The notes below the pieces were generated by a model. It was not told the DNA's origin. It did no database searches and saw only the letters and a list, made by a program, of their open reading frames with translations. Shown piece by piece: positions 1 through 6,590 of a DNA stretch of 7,911 bases. The DNA is taken from NCBI GenBank assembly GCA_003157445.1, contig PMJN01000527.1, positions 1 through 7,911 of the forward strand. Direction: 5' to 3'. Position numbers and translations under genes: made by a program. Each line of letters begins with the position of its first letter. Position 1 is the stretch's first letter. The DNA is from Micrococcales bacterium. Lineage in GTDB: Bacteria > Actinomycetota > Actinomycetes > Actinomycetales > Dermatophilaceae.

Positions 1-288
1 CGAATCCAGCCCGTCAGTGGTTTCGCCTCGTTGCTGTATGACGACCACATCGGCAAGCTCTCACTGGTCGGTGCGGGGATGCGCTCGCACCCGGGTGTGT
101 CGGCTACGTTTTTTAAGGCGCTGGCTGAAACGGGTATCAACATCGAGATGATCTCCACGTCGGAGATTCGCGTCTCGGTCATCACCCGCGATGACCAGCT
201 CGACGATGCCGTGCGCGCCGTGCACACGGCCTTTGGACTTGACTCTGCGGATGGCGAGGCCGTGGTCTACGGAGGTACGGGACGATGA
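1..288 (+). CDS. lysC: Aspartokinase, C-terminal part (5' end outside window)
   Basis: The frame is open from base 1 to TGA at 286-288 and gives the last 95 residues of an aspartate kinase (ATP-dependent phosphorylation of L-aspartate, first step towards Lys, Met, Thr and diaminopimelate; cytoplasmic). Visible are the [20 protein letters not shown] stretch, then HPGV, the [14 protein letters not shown] strand-helix block and a VVYGGTGR end. These make up the second ACT region, which in this family takes part in feedback control by lysine and threonine. The catalytic kinase domain lies upstream of the window. A TTG at 31 could be read as a start, but the frame is open before it and a start there would cut the ACT fold, so the gene is treated as truncated by the window edge. 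It overlaps asd by four bases (ATGA, 285-288). Actinobacterial literature also uses the name ask. Confidence 0.96.
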   Translation, partial: RIQPVSGFASLLYDDHIGKLSLVGAGMRSHPGVSATFFKALAETGINIEMISTSEIRVSVITRDDQLDDAVRAVHTAFGLDSADGEAVVYGGTGR

Positions 289-1355
289 ACGCTCGTAAGC
301 CCACCCTGGCCGTGTTCGGTGCGACCGGCGCAGTCGGCACCGTCATGCTCAGCATCCTGAGCCAACGCTCAGACGTCTGGGGGGAGATTCGCCTCATTGC
401 CTCTGCTCGCTCGGCCGGCAAGGTCTTGCAGGTTCGCGGTGAGGACATCGTGGTCCAGGAGATCACCCCCGAGGCCTTTGACGGGGTCGACGTCGCCATG
501 TTCGACGTGCCGGATGAGGTCGCGGCGCACTGGGCCCCTATCGCGGTGTCGCACGGGGCCGTGGTGGTCGACAACTCCGGCGCCTTCCGGATGGATCCAG
601 AGGTTCCGCTGGTCGTGCCTGAGGTTAATCCAGCCCAGGTCCGCAACCGTCCCAAGGGCATCGTCAGCAACCCCAACTGCACGACGCTGACCATGATCGA
701 CGCACTCGGAGCCCTGCATGCCGGTTGGGGTCTCAAAGAGCTCGTGGTCGCCTCTTACCAAGCCGCCTCGGGTGCGGGCAAATCCGGCATGGATCGTCTC
801 TACGACGAGATCGAAGTACTCTCCGGCAATCGCGAGGTTGGTCAACACGTAGGTGACGTGCGCGCCGCAGTCAGCGACAAGCTCGGTGAGGACTCGCCGT
901 TCCCAGCGCCGCTGGCGTTCAATGTCGTGCCCTGGGCAGGCTCGCTGAAGGAAGGCGGCTGGAGCTCGGAGGAGCTCAAGGTCCGTAACGAGTCCCGCAA
1001 GATCCTGGGCATTCCCGACCTCAAGGTGTCGGCGACCTGCGTGCGAGTTCCGGTCATCACCACCCACTCGCTCGCGGTGCATGCCGTCTTCCAGAGGCCG
1101 CTGACCGCCGATGACGCTCGTCAGGCGCTGTTCGAGGCGCCCTCCATCGTGGTCCTGGATGACCCCGCAGCCGGGGAGTGGCCGACTCCTGCCGACGTCG
1201 TGGGGTCCGACCCGACCTTCATCGGACGCATCCGTCAGGCGCTGGACTTCCCCAACACGATCGACCTCTTCGTCTGTGGCGACAACCTGCGCAAGGGTGC
1301 TGCACTCAACACCGCCCAGATCGCCGAACTGCTGGCTCAAGAGTTCACGAAATAG
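285..1355 (+). CDS. asd: Aspartate-semialdehyde dehydrogenase
   Basis: Cytoplasmic enzyme of 356 residues that reduces L-aspartyl-4-phosphate with NADPH to aspartate semialdehyde, the second step of the aspartate pathway; this is the usual length for the family. The N-terminal NADP-binding loop is FGATGAVG (residues 11-18). The active-site cysteine is in SNPNCTT (Cys132, codon 678-680). Gln159 in [12 protein letters not shown] and the pair Arg254/His261 in [15 protein letters not shown] match the catalytic and substrate residues known for this family (Cys135, Gln162, Arg267 and His274 in E. coli), with conserved spacing. The ATG at 285 overlaps the aspartokinase stop and has GGAGG at 271-275, nine bases upstream, so translation is probably coupled. 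All key residues are present and the gene looks intact. It ends about 100 bases before the convergent histidine kinase gene. Confidence 0.97.
   Translation: MNARKPTLAVFGATGAVGTVMLSILSQRSDVWGEIRLIASARSAGKVLQVRGEDIVVQEITPEAFDGVDVAMFDVPDEVAAHWAPIAVSHGAVVVDNSGAFRMDPEVPLVVPEVNPAQVRNRPKGIVSNPNCTTLTMIDALGALHAGWGLKELVVASYQAASGAGKSGMDRLYDEIEVLSGNREVGQHVGDVRAAVSDKLGEDSPFPAPLAFNVVPWAGSLKEGGWSSEELKVRNESRKILGIPDLKVSATCVRVPVITTHSLAVHAVFQRPLTADDARQALFEAPSIVVLDDPAAGEWPTPADVVGSDPTFIGRIRQALDFPNTIDLFVCGDNLRKGAALNTAQIAELLAQEFTK
1326..1346 (+). repeat. Hairpin repeat, copy A (in the asd 3' end)
   Basis: The last codons of asd contain GAACT at 1326-1330 and AGTTC at 1342-1346 around an 11-base loop, GCTGGCTCAAG. 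The 13-mer CTGCTGGCTCAAG at 1329-1341 is repeated exactly at 1427-1439 in the gap that follows. The coding sense here is ELLAQEF, so this copy is constrained as protein. Confidence 0.6.
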
Positions 1356-1420
1356 ACCCACACAACCTGGCGAAGGCGTGGATCACTGACGGACGAACCT
1401 AGGGACTTCGGGCTGTGGGG

Positions 1421-1459
1421 CTTGACCTGCTGGCTCAAGGTCTGAGGTCTATCAGCAGG
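1421..1459. terminator. Possible bidirectional terminator between convergent genes
   Basis: The gap between the asd stop and the end of the kinase gene can fold in competing ways: CTTGA (1421-1425) with TCAAG (1435-1439), GACCT with AGGTC, or CCTGCTG (1426-1432) with CAGCAGG (1453-1459). There is no T-run on either side, so this is at best a weak or Rho-assisted terminator. The placement between convergent genes is the main argument for it. Confidence 0.25.
1424..1442 (+). repeat. Hairpin repeat, copy B (between asd and the kinase gene)
   Basis: This is the second copy of the 13-mer CTGCTGGCTCAAG (1427-1439). Here the arms are GACCT (1424-1428) and AGGTC (1438-1442) around a 9-base loop. Compared with copy A, the middle arm base changes from A to C on the left and from T to G on the right, so pairing is kept. 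The copy lies outside any gene I accept. It may be a local duplication of the asd tail. Confidence 0.55.
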
Positions 1460-2807
1460 GGAGGCGTACGACTGCGGCGAGCCCCCGCCCGGACGGGTTC
1501 TCCTGCAGTGAGATCGACCCATCTGATCGATGCAGCAGCTCCCGCACTATGGCCAGCCCAAGGCCAGTGCCTCCGGCGTCTCGATCCCTGGCGTCGTCAA
1601 GGCGGGCGAATCTCTCGAACACGCGCTCGCGTTCATCAGCCGGTATGCCGGGTCCGTCATCGAGCACGGTCAGCACCGCCCCGCCGCCTTCGGTGCGCAG
1701 CGCGAGGTCAACGTGAGAACTGGCATGGCGCACTGCGTTGTCGACCAGGTTGGCCACCACCCGACGTAGCTCCTCGGAGTTGACGTTCGCGTATAGGGCC
1801 GGTCCGTCGGCGACCGAGACCGGGACTGGCGCACCGGCGTACCGTTCGGCAGTTGCGACCAGCAGGGCTCTGACATCGGTAGATTCGCGCACCGGCGGGT
1901 GGTTGCTGTCGGTGCCGGCCCGCGCTAGCAACAACAGGTCCTCCACCAGCGTGGACAATCGGGCTACGTCGGCCAGCAGGTCCATGGGCAGCTCACCGCC
2001 CTCGCCCAGATGCTGGGCCACCTCCAGCTGGGTGCGCATGCTGGTCAGCGGACTGCGTAGTTCATGGGCGGCATCGGCGACGAAGGCGCGCTGGCGGTTC
2101 CTGGCGGCGGCGAGCCGATCGAGCATGTCGTTCAGGGTCAGTGCCAGTGCCCGGATCTCGTCGGCGGACTCGGGCACGGCCAGGCGTTCGTCCTGGTCGC
2201 TCCCGCTGATCCGGGCCGCCCCCGAACGCAGTGCCTCAACTGGCCTCAGGGTTGAGCCGATGACTCGCCAGGCAATCAGGGCCATGACCACCACCAGCGG
2301 GGTGTAGGCGAGCAGCAAGGTGAGGCGAAGGACATCTTGGCTCTGCTCGAGGTCGTTGACCGGTACGGCAACGATGATGCTGCGGGAAGCCGAAGGCGGG
2401 CCTGCCCGCACGGCAATGGCACGCAAGGTCCCGGTCAGCCCAGCCCGGGATCCGGGGATCGAGATTCGTTCTCCGCCAAGGGCTCTGGCCAGCTCGGGCG
2501 GTCGTAACAGAGGCGTCAGGCGGTCGGCGCTGACCGAGGCACTGACCACCGCACCCGATCCGTTGACGACCTGCACTACCTGGGAGCCCGACACCGGAAG
2601 CGGTTCCGGGACGGTGTTCTCAGTCACCATTGCCGAGACCGTTTGGGCGCTGGCCAGCGCCCCGTCGTCAACTGTGCGGTTCAGCGTGAACCTCAGCACG
2701 GCGTACAGCACCAGGCTGCCCAGGGCCAGAGCCAGGGCAACCCCCATAACGCCCAGGCCCATCAGTCGGGCGCGCAGGCTCAGCCGTTGCAGGTAGCGTC
2801 CGGTCAT
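1452..2807 (-). CDS. Two-component sensor histidine kinase (membrane, HAMP)
   Basis: A 451-residue classical sensor kinase. The order is a short cytoplasmic N-terminus, transmembrane segment 1 (about 15-38), an extracytoplasmic sensor region of about 120 residues, transmembrane segment 2 (about 162-184), and HAMP (about 184-235). The HisKA helix follows with phospho-acceptor His248 in AADAAHELRSPLTS-type context (seen as FVADAAHELRSPLTSM). The ATPase domain has the N box VVANLVDNAVRHA (350-362), the G1 box LDDGPGIPADE (382-392), the F box VFERFARLDD and the G2 box GGTGLGLAIV (412-421). All catalytic boxes are intact. The sensor region matches no ligand domain I know, so the signal is unknown. 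The ATG overlaps the regulator stop by four bases (2804-2807), which indicates one transcript and coupled translation. The partner is the regulator just upstream, and the likely target is the divergent LolA-like/ABC operon. Confidence 0.95.
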   Translation of the reverse strand: MTGRYLQRLSLRARLMGLGVMGVALALALGSLVLYAVLRFTLNRTVDDGALASAQTVSAMVTENTVPEPLPVSGSQVVQVVNGSGAVVSASVSADRLTPLLRPPELARALGGERISIPGSRAGLTGTLRAIAVRAGPPSASRSIIVAVPVNDLEQSQDVLRLTLLLAYTPLVVVMALIAWRVIGSTLRPVEALRSGAARISGSDQDERLAVPESADEIRALALTLNDMLDRLAAARNRQRAFVADAAHELRSPLTSMRTQLEVAQHLGEGGELPMDLLADVARLSTLVEDLLLLARAGTDSNHPPVRESTDVRALLVATAERYAGAPVPVSVADGPALYANVNSEELRRVVANLVDNAVRHASSHVDLALRTEGGGAVLTVLDDGPGIPADERERVFERFARLDDARDRDAGGTGLGLAIVRELLHRSDGSISLQENPSGRGLAAVVRLPC

Positions 2808-3460
2808 GGGCCCAGTCGGTAGCCGGCGCCGCGCACAGTGCGCAGCACTTCGCGCCCCACCTTGCGGCGCAGGTATCCGACGTAGACCTCGACTGCATTG
2901 GGATCGGTGTCCTCGGTCGCGTCCCAGACGTTGTCTAGCAGCTTAATTTTGCTGACCACACGTCCCGGGTGGCGCAGGAAGTATTCCAGCAGGGCGTACT
3001 CGCGCGGGGTCAGGCCGGCGGGAGTCCCGGCGACCGCGACCTCGTGGGTTGCCGGGTCCAAGCTGATATTTCCGGACGTGAGGATCGCCGGCCGGGCAGG
3101 CAGGTTGCGGCGCGCTAGTGCCCGAAGCCTGGCCAGCAGCACCACAAACGAAAACGGCTTGGTCAGGTAGTCGTCGGCGCCATAGTCGAGGCCATCCGCC
3201 TGGTCGTATTCGCCGTCCTTGGCCGAGAGCATCAAGACCGGCACCCAGTTCGCTTCCGTCCGCAGCGTGCGGACCACGTTGTATCCCGACATCCCTGGCA
3301 GCATCACGTCCAGGACCATCGCGTCGTAGCCGCCGTGGCGGGCGGCCTCGAGGCCCCCAGGGCCGTCCGTGGAGAGATCGACGACCATTCCCTCGGCGGT
3401 CAGACCGCGTTTGAGTGCCGCCCCAAGGCGCAGCTCGTCTTCAACCACCAGCAGTCGCAC
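2804..3460 (-). CDS. OmpR/PhoB-family response regulator
   Basis: A DNA-binding response regulator of 218 residues from the GTG at 3460. The receiver domain begins RLLVVEDE and has the acidic pair Glu7/Asp8, phospho-acceptor Asp51 in VLDVMLPGMSGY, Ser79 in MLSAKDG and Lys101 in LTKPFSF. The winged-helix output domain fills the last 95 or so residues (LTPREYALLEYFLRHPGRVVS, then YLRRKVG and VRGAGYRL). Start choice: the open frame allows a GTG at 3496 (230 residues). The GTG at 3460 gives the usual start of the family with Asp at 51, leaves room for a promoter, and has GGAGG just upstream, though closer than ideal. The 3496 start would sit only four bases from the tandem repeat. The regulator is co-transcribed with the kinase. 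It probably binds the 3501-3518 repeat and controls both itself and the divergent operon (inference). Confidence 0.93.
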   Translation of the reverse strand: MRLLVVEDELRLGAALKRGLTAEGMVVDLSTDGPGGLEAARHGGYDAMVLDVMLPGMSGYNVVRTLRTEANWVPVLMLSAKDGEYDQADGLDYGADDYLTKPFSFVVLLARLRALARRNLPARPAILTSGNISLDPATHEVAVAGTPAGLTPREYALLEYFLRHPGRVVSKIKLLDNVWDATEDTDPNAVEVYVGYLRRKVGREVLRTVRGAGYRLGP

Positions 3461-3500
3461 GCCCTCCAGACTGTCATGGCGGGAGCCGACGCGCACCGGC

Positions 3501-3518
3501 TCTCAGGTCGTTCTCAGG
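3501..3518 (+). promoter_or_regulatory. Tandem direct repeat, probable response-regulator binding site
   Basis: TCTCAGG occurs at 3501-3507 and again at 3512-3518, separated by TCGT, so the two half-sites are exactly 11 bases apart. OmpR/PhoB-type regulators bind as head-to-tail dimers to direct repeats at about this period, and the gene for such a regulator starts immediately to the left. The repeat ends three bases before a -10-like box on the plus strand, which puts it over the -35 position of the LolA-like/ABC operon, the place an activator of this class uses. Assignment to this regulator is inference from position and spacing. Confidence 0.7.
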
Positions 3519-3521
3519 ACC

Positions 3522-3527
3522 TAAGGT
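3522..3527 (+). promoter_or_regulatory. Probable -10 box of the LolA-like/ABC operon
   Basis: TAAGGT fits the actinobacterial TANNNT -10 pattern and follows the tandem repeat directly. No good -35 hexamer is visible, as expected for an activator-dependent promoter. Transcription would start near 3533-3535, leaving only about six to eight bases before the ATG at 3541. Confidence 0.5.
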
Positions 3528-3540
3528 GCAGGATGGGCCC

Positions 3541-4707
3541 ATGCGCATCTTCCAGAAGTCTCCGGCCCTGCGGTGGGCGGTCCCGGGGGTGACCGCGGTG
3601 GCACTGGTGGCAGGAGGCTCAGCAATCCAGGGGATCCATGCGATCGCCGATACCGGTCTGCCCGCGCGCAGCGCGGCTCAGCTGCTTGTGGACGTGCAGC
3701 AGGCGCGTCTGAACGGACTGTCGGGGACCGTGGTGCAGAAGTCCGATCTTGGTCTTCCAAGCCTGCCCTCCGTTGGTAACTCGGGCGGCGTAGCTAGCTC
3801 CGACCTGACCTCAATGATGGCGGGCACGCACACGATGCGGGTTTGGTTCGCTGGTCCGGACAAGGCCCGGACGGCCCTGTTGGGGACCTTGGGCGAGTCT
3901 GACGTGATCCGCAACGGACAGGACCTCTGGGTCTGGGCCAGCCAGGCCAAGACGGCCACGCACTACGCATTGCCGGCTGACGCTACCGCGGGCAAGAGCA
4001 CGACTCCGGCAGGCACGCCGGGACCCACGATCGTGGCGACCTCACCGCAGGCGGCTGCCGACCAGGCGCTGGCGGGGATCAGCCCGAGCACGGAGGTCAC
4101 GACCAGTGGTACCGCGACGGTGGCCGGCCGTTCGGCATACGAGCTCGTGCTCAGGCCCAAGGACGCTGCCTCGCTGGTGGCACAGGTCCGGGTGGCCATC
4201 GACGGCACCGAGCACGTCCCGCTGCGGGTTCAGGTCTTCGCCAAGTCGGTGGCCGATCCGGTGCTCGAGGTCGGCTTCAGTGCGGTGGACTTCACCCGGC
4301 CCGACGCTGCGCAGTTCGCCTTCAACCCCCCGCCGGGCACCACGGTGACCCAGGCGAAGACGCCGACCGCACCAAGGACGGCCGCTGGCTCCAAGAGCAC
4401 GACCGTTGCACCAAAGACGAAGTCGGCTGACGTCCCCAAGGTGATCGGAAAGGGCTGGGGCAGCGTTGTGGTGGTCACGATGCCTTCGCCAACTGCCGCC
4501 GCGAGCGCGGCCACCAGTGGCACGACTGACATGACGATGGCCCAGCTGATGAAGTACGTCAGCCTTCTGCCTAAGGTCTCGGGCAGCTGGGGCTCGGGGC
4601 ACCTGATGGCCGGGACCGTGTTTTCGGCGCTGCTCACCGATGATGGCCGCCTCGTGGTCGGGGCCGTGACGCCGGAGGGTCTGTACGGCGCGCTGGCGGC
4701 TAAGTGA
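3541..4707 (+). CDS. LolA/RseB-like extracytoplasmic protein
   Basis: A protein of 388 residues. The N-terminus is a positively charged tip and a hydrophobic stretch (about 12-35), either a signal peptide or a membrane anchor. There is no lipobox and not a single cysteine in the protein, so it is not a lipoprotein. The body (about 42-265) resembles the LolA/RseB half-barrel family: an AAQLLVDVQQARLNGLSGTV opening, then VWFAGPDKARTALLGTLGE, a DLWVWAS strand and a VPLRVQVFAK strand. A low-complexity Thr/Pro/Lys linker (about 266-300) leads to a C-terminal block with GKGWGSVVVV, LPKVSGSWGSG and VFSALLTDDGRLVVGAV. The ATG at 3541 is chosen because it has AGGA at 3530-3533 and starts just before the signal sequence; the frame stays open upstream to 3415 but would add an implausible leader through the regulator gene. 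It overlaps the ATPase gene by four bases (GTGA). A role as carrier or sensor for the exporter is inference. Confidence 0.85.
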   Translation: MRIFQKSPALRWAVPGVTAVALVAGGSAIQGIHAIADTGLPARSAAQLLVDVQQARLNGLSGTVVQKSDLGLPSLPSVGNSGGVASSDLTSMMAGTHTMRVWFAGPDKARTALLGTLGESDVIRNGQDLWVWASQAKTATHYALPADATAGKSTTPAGTPGPTIVATSPQAAADQALAGISPSTEVTTSGTATVAGRSAYELVLRPKDAASLVAQVRVAIDGTEHVPLRVQVFAKSVADPVLEVGFSAVDFTRPDAAQFAFNPPPGTTVTQAKTPTAPRTAAGSKSTTVAPKTKSADVPKVIGKGWGSVVVVTMPSPTAAASAATSGTTDMTMAQLMKYVSLLPKVSGSWGSGHLMAGTVFSALLTDDGRLVVGAVTPEGLYGALAAK

Positions 4708-5660
4708 CAGCGGACGTGACCGGCGAACCAGGTGACTTCGCAGTCGCCACGGAGGGGCTGACCAAACGGTTCCATCAGCAGGTCGCGGTCAATGCCGTCG
4801 ACCTGCTGGTGCCACGAGGTGCGGTCTATGGGTTCCTTGGCCCGAACGGCTCAGGCAAGACCACGACGATCCGCATGCTGCTCGGGCTGATCAGGCCGAC
4901 GGCCGGCCGTCACCGACTTCTTGGCATGACAATGCCCGAGCGCGCCGGTGATGTCCTGCCGCTGGTGGGTTCGCTGGTCGAAGGCCCGGCGTTTCACCCG
5001 TACCTGTCGGCCCGGGCCAATCTCGTGCGGCTGGACTGCGTAGACCGTCATGCCGATCCCCGCACCACGAGGGTTCGGATCGACGGTGCGCTGGATCGCG
5101 TGGGGCTGCTGGCAGCGGCCGACAAGAAGTACCGCGCATACTCCCTCGGCATGCGCCAGCGGCTCGCGATAGCCGGAGCCCTACTAGCCCCACGCGAGCT
5201 GCTGGTGCTCGACGAGCCGACGAACGGACTCGACCCGCAGGGCACCCGGGAGGTTCGCCACCTCATCGGTTCCCTGGCCGAGGACGGGGCCACAGTACTG
5301 GTCTCCAGCCATCTTCTTTCCGAGGTCGAGCAGGTGTGTACCCACATCGGGGTGATGCATGTCGGCAGGCTGTTGACGCAAGGACCGATCGAGCAGGTGC
5401 GAGCGGTCGGCGAGGCCCGGGCACGGGTCGTGACCGACCGTCCCCAGGAAGCGGCACGAGTGCTTCGAAGACTGGGGTTGACCGAGGTGGCGCTCGAAAC
5501 CGGCTTGGCTACAGGCACTTTGGGCACGCTGGCGCCAGAGAAGGTCGTAGTGGCCCTTGTGCAGGACGGTGTGCCGGTGAGCGGGTTTTCGGTCGAACGT
5601 CCCAGCCTCGAGGACCTGTTCGTCTCACTGACCGGGGAGGGTTTCAATGTCAGCGGCTGA
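4704..5660 (+). CDS. ABC transporter ATP-binding protein (ABC-2/BcrA-DrrA type)
   Basis: The cytoplasmic ATPase of a two-component exporter, 318 residues. The nucleotide-binding domain (about 13-230) has Walker A GPNGSGKTT (46-54), a Q-loop region LVEGPAFHPYLSARANL where Glu93 stands in place of Gln, the signature YSLGMRQR (146-153), Walker B LLVLDE with the D-loop (166-177, catalytic Glu171), and the switch His203 in SSHLLSE. A C-terminal extension of about 90 residues (RARVVTD... to SLEDLFVSLTGE) is usual for ATPases paired with ABC-2 permeases. The GTG at 4704 overlaps the stop of the LolA-like gene and has only a weak upstream purine stretch, so it is probably translated by coupling. It overlaps the permease gene by 14 bases. 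The substrate cannot be told from the sequence; antibiotics, peptides and lipids are all known for this class. Confidence 0.95.
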   Translation: MTADVTGEPGDFAVATEGLTKRFHQQVAVNAVDLLVPRGAVYGFLGPNGSGKTTTIRMLLGLIRPTAGRHRLLGMTMPERAGDVLPLVGSLVEGPAFHPYLSARANLVRLDCVDRHADPRTTRVRIDGALDRVGLLAAADKKYRAYSLGMRQRLAIAGALLAPRELLVLDEPTNGLDPQGTREVRHLIGSLAEDGATVLVSSHLLSEVEQVCTHIGVMHVGRLLTQGPIEQVRAVGEARARVVTDRPQEAARVLRRLGLTEVALETGLATGTLGTLAPEKVVVALVQDGVPVSGFSVERPSLEDLFVSLTGEGFNVSG

Positions 5661-6543
5661 TCTGACCCCTGGGTTGAGAACCGGCCTGAGTACCGGTGTG
5701 CCCACGTCGCCGGTAGCCCGACCCCTGCGGCACATCTCCACCCGTTTCCTGCGTTCCGAGCTGGCGCTGATCTTCGGGCGCCGACGGAACCAGGCGGGGC
5801 TGGGCATCCTTGCTCTGGTGCCGATCATGATCGCGGTCACCGTCAAGGTGTCGACCCCCAGAGCGGGTCGCGGACCTGATTTCTTCACGTCGATCACGTC
5901 CAACGGGCTCTTCGTCGCGTTGGCCGCTCTCAGTATCGAGCTGACCCTGTTCTTGCCGTTGGCTGTGGCGGTCATCGCCGGAGACTCCGTTGCCGGGGAA
6001 GCGAATATCGGCACCCTGCGCTACCTGCTCACGGTCCCGGTGCATCGCTCGAGGCTGCTTGGCGTGAAGTTCGCCGCTATCACCATCTTCTCGTTGGTGG
6101 TCACGGTCTGGGTCTCGCTGGTGGGTGCGGTGGCCGGGTTGGCGCTGTTTGGTGGCGGTCAGATGACCACGCTGTCGGGCACTGAGATTGGCATGGGATC
6201 GGCTGTGCTTCGAGTCCTGATGGCCACGATCTATCTCGGGCTGTGCTTCGCCTCCCTGGGAGCCATCGGACTGTTCATCTCGACCATGACTGAACAACCG
6301 ATCGGCGCCACCATCGCCGTGGTCGTCATTAACGTCATGAGCTTCATCCTCGACTCGATCCCGCAGCTGTCCTGGATGCACGAGTGGCTGCCCACGCACT
6401 GGTGGATGTCCTTCGGCGATTTCCTGAGGAGCCCGGTTGCCTGGAGCGACGTGACTCGCGGGCTGTTGACGTCCGCTGGGTACATGCTGGTCTTCTGGCT
6501 TGCCGCGTGGGCCCGATTCTCCGACAAGGACGTCAGCGGCTGA
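5647..6543 (+). CDS. ABC-2 type transporter permease
   Basis: The membrane subunit of the exporter, 298 residues with six likely membrane spans at about 51-68, 86-112, 132-158, 175-202, 211-227 and 262-281. After span 2 comes the typical ABC-2 motif [20 protein letters not shown] followed by [11 protein letters not shown] (about 111-141), a cytoplasmic stretch taken to contact the ATPase. The N-terminal 45 residues are polar and should be cytoplasmic. The ATG at 5647 lies inside the end of the ATPase gene and has a strong ribosome site, GGGGAGGG at 5634-5641, five bases upstream, which decides the start. It is the last gene of the operon; a perfect 8-bp hairpin begins 14 bases after its stop. 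Confidence 0.93.
   Translation: MSAADLTPGLRTGLSTGVPTSPVARPLRHISTRFLRSELALIFGRRRNQAGLGILALVPIMIAVTVKVSTPRAGRGPDFFTSITSNGLFVALAALSIELTLFLPLAVAVIAGDSVAGEANIGTLRYLLTVPVHRSRLLGVKFAAITIFSLVVTVWVSLVGAVAGLALFGGGQMTTLSGTEIGMGSAVLRVLMATIYLGLCFASLGAIGLFISTMTEQPIGATIAVVVINVMSFILDSIPQLSWMHEWLPTHWWMSFGDFLRSPVAWSDVTRGLLTSAGYMLVFWLAAWARFSDKDVSG
5649..5660 (+). repeat. 12-base direct repeat, copy at the ATPase stop
   Basis: GTCAGCGGCTGA forms the last codons (Val-Ser-Gly-stop) of the ATPase gene. The same 12 bases form the last codons of the permease gene at 6532-6543, 883 bases on, so the pair brackets almost exactly the permease coding sequence. A 12-base match alone can occur by chance in a window this long. 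Confidence 0.5.
6532..6543 (+). repeat. 12-base direct repeat, copy at the permease stop
   Basis: This is the second copy of GTCAGCGGCTGA, again read as Val-Ser-Gly-stop. The flanking bases differ from the first copy on both sides, so the identity is exactly 12 bases. Confidence 0.5.
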
Positions 6544-6556
6544 GCCGGGGCGAGCG

Positions 6557-6580
6557 AACACCAGTTCAGTCTCTGGTGTT
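6557..6580 (+). terminator. Perfect 8-bp hairpin between the ABC operon and the next gene
   Basis: AACACCAG (6557-6564) pairs fully with CTGGTGTT (6573-6580) around an 8-base loop, TTCAGTCT. It begins 14 bases after the permease stop and ends ten bases before the next ATG. It could terminate the ABC operon, although there is no T-run beyond two Ts, or it could be an operator or an attenuating leader for the oxidoreductase gene. The sequence alone does not decide between these. Confidence 0.5.
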
Positions 6581-6590
6581 GAGTGGGGCT

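Noticed and set aside
357..372. CTGAGC/GCTCAG hairpin inside asd
   Set aside because: It lies in well-conserved coding sequence (Leu-Ser-Gln-Arg-Ser) early in the gene; a chance stem is sufficient.
182..736. 184-residue open frame on the minus strand over asd
   Set aside because: It is antisense to a gene with all catalytic residues intact; its translation is Arg/Ser/Thr-rich without any motif, typical of GC-rich shadow frames. The 369-1361 minus frame is rejected for the same reason.
1738..2307. 189-residue plus-strand frame over the histidine kinase gene
   Set aside because: The kinase reading has every HisKA/HATPase box; this frame is Ser/Arg-rich with no domain.
3415..3540. Upstream extension of the LolA-like protein
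   Set aside because: The frame is open, but it would run through the divergent promoter and the regulator start and put 42 odd residues before a clear signal sequence.
4042..4602. 186-residue minus-strand frame over the LolA-like gene
   Set aside because: Arg/His/Gly-rich shadow with no recognisable domain, opposite a well-formed coding frame.
4974..5000. Missing Q-loop glutamine in the ABC ATPase (Glu93 instead)
   Set aside because: A Glu at this place is common in the BcrA/DrrA-type subgroup as far as I know, and all other catalytic motifs are intact; not a sign of inactivity.
5650..6561. 303-residue minus-strand frame almost matching the permease gene
   Set aside because: Its length mirrors the permease, but the translation is hydrophilic (Gln/Arg/His/Asp) without a fold signature. 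The plus frame has six membrane spans and a strong ribosome site.
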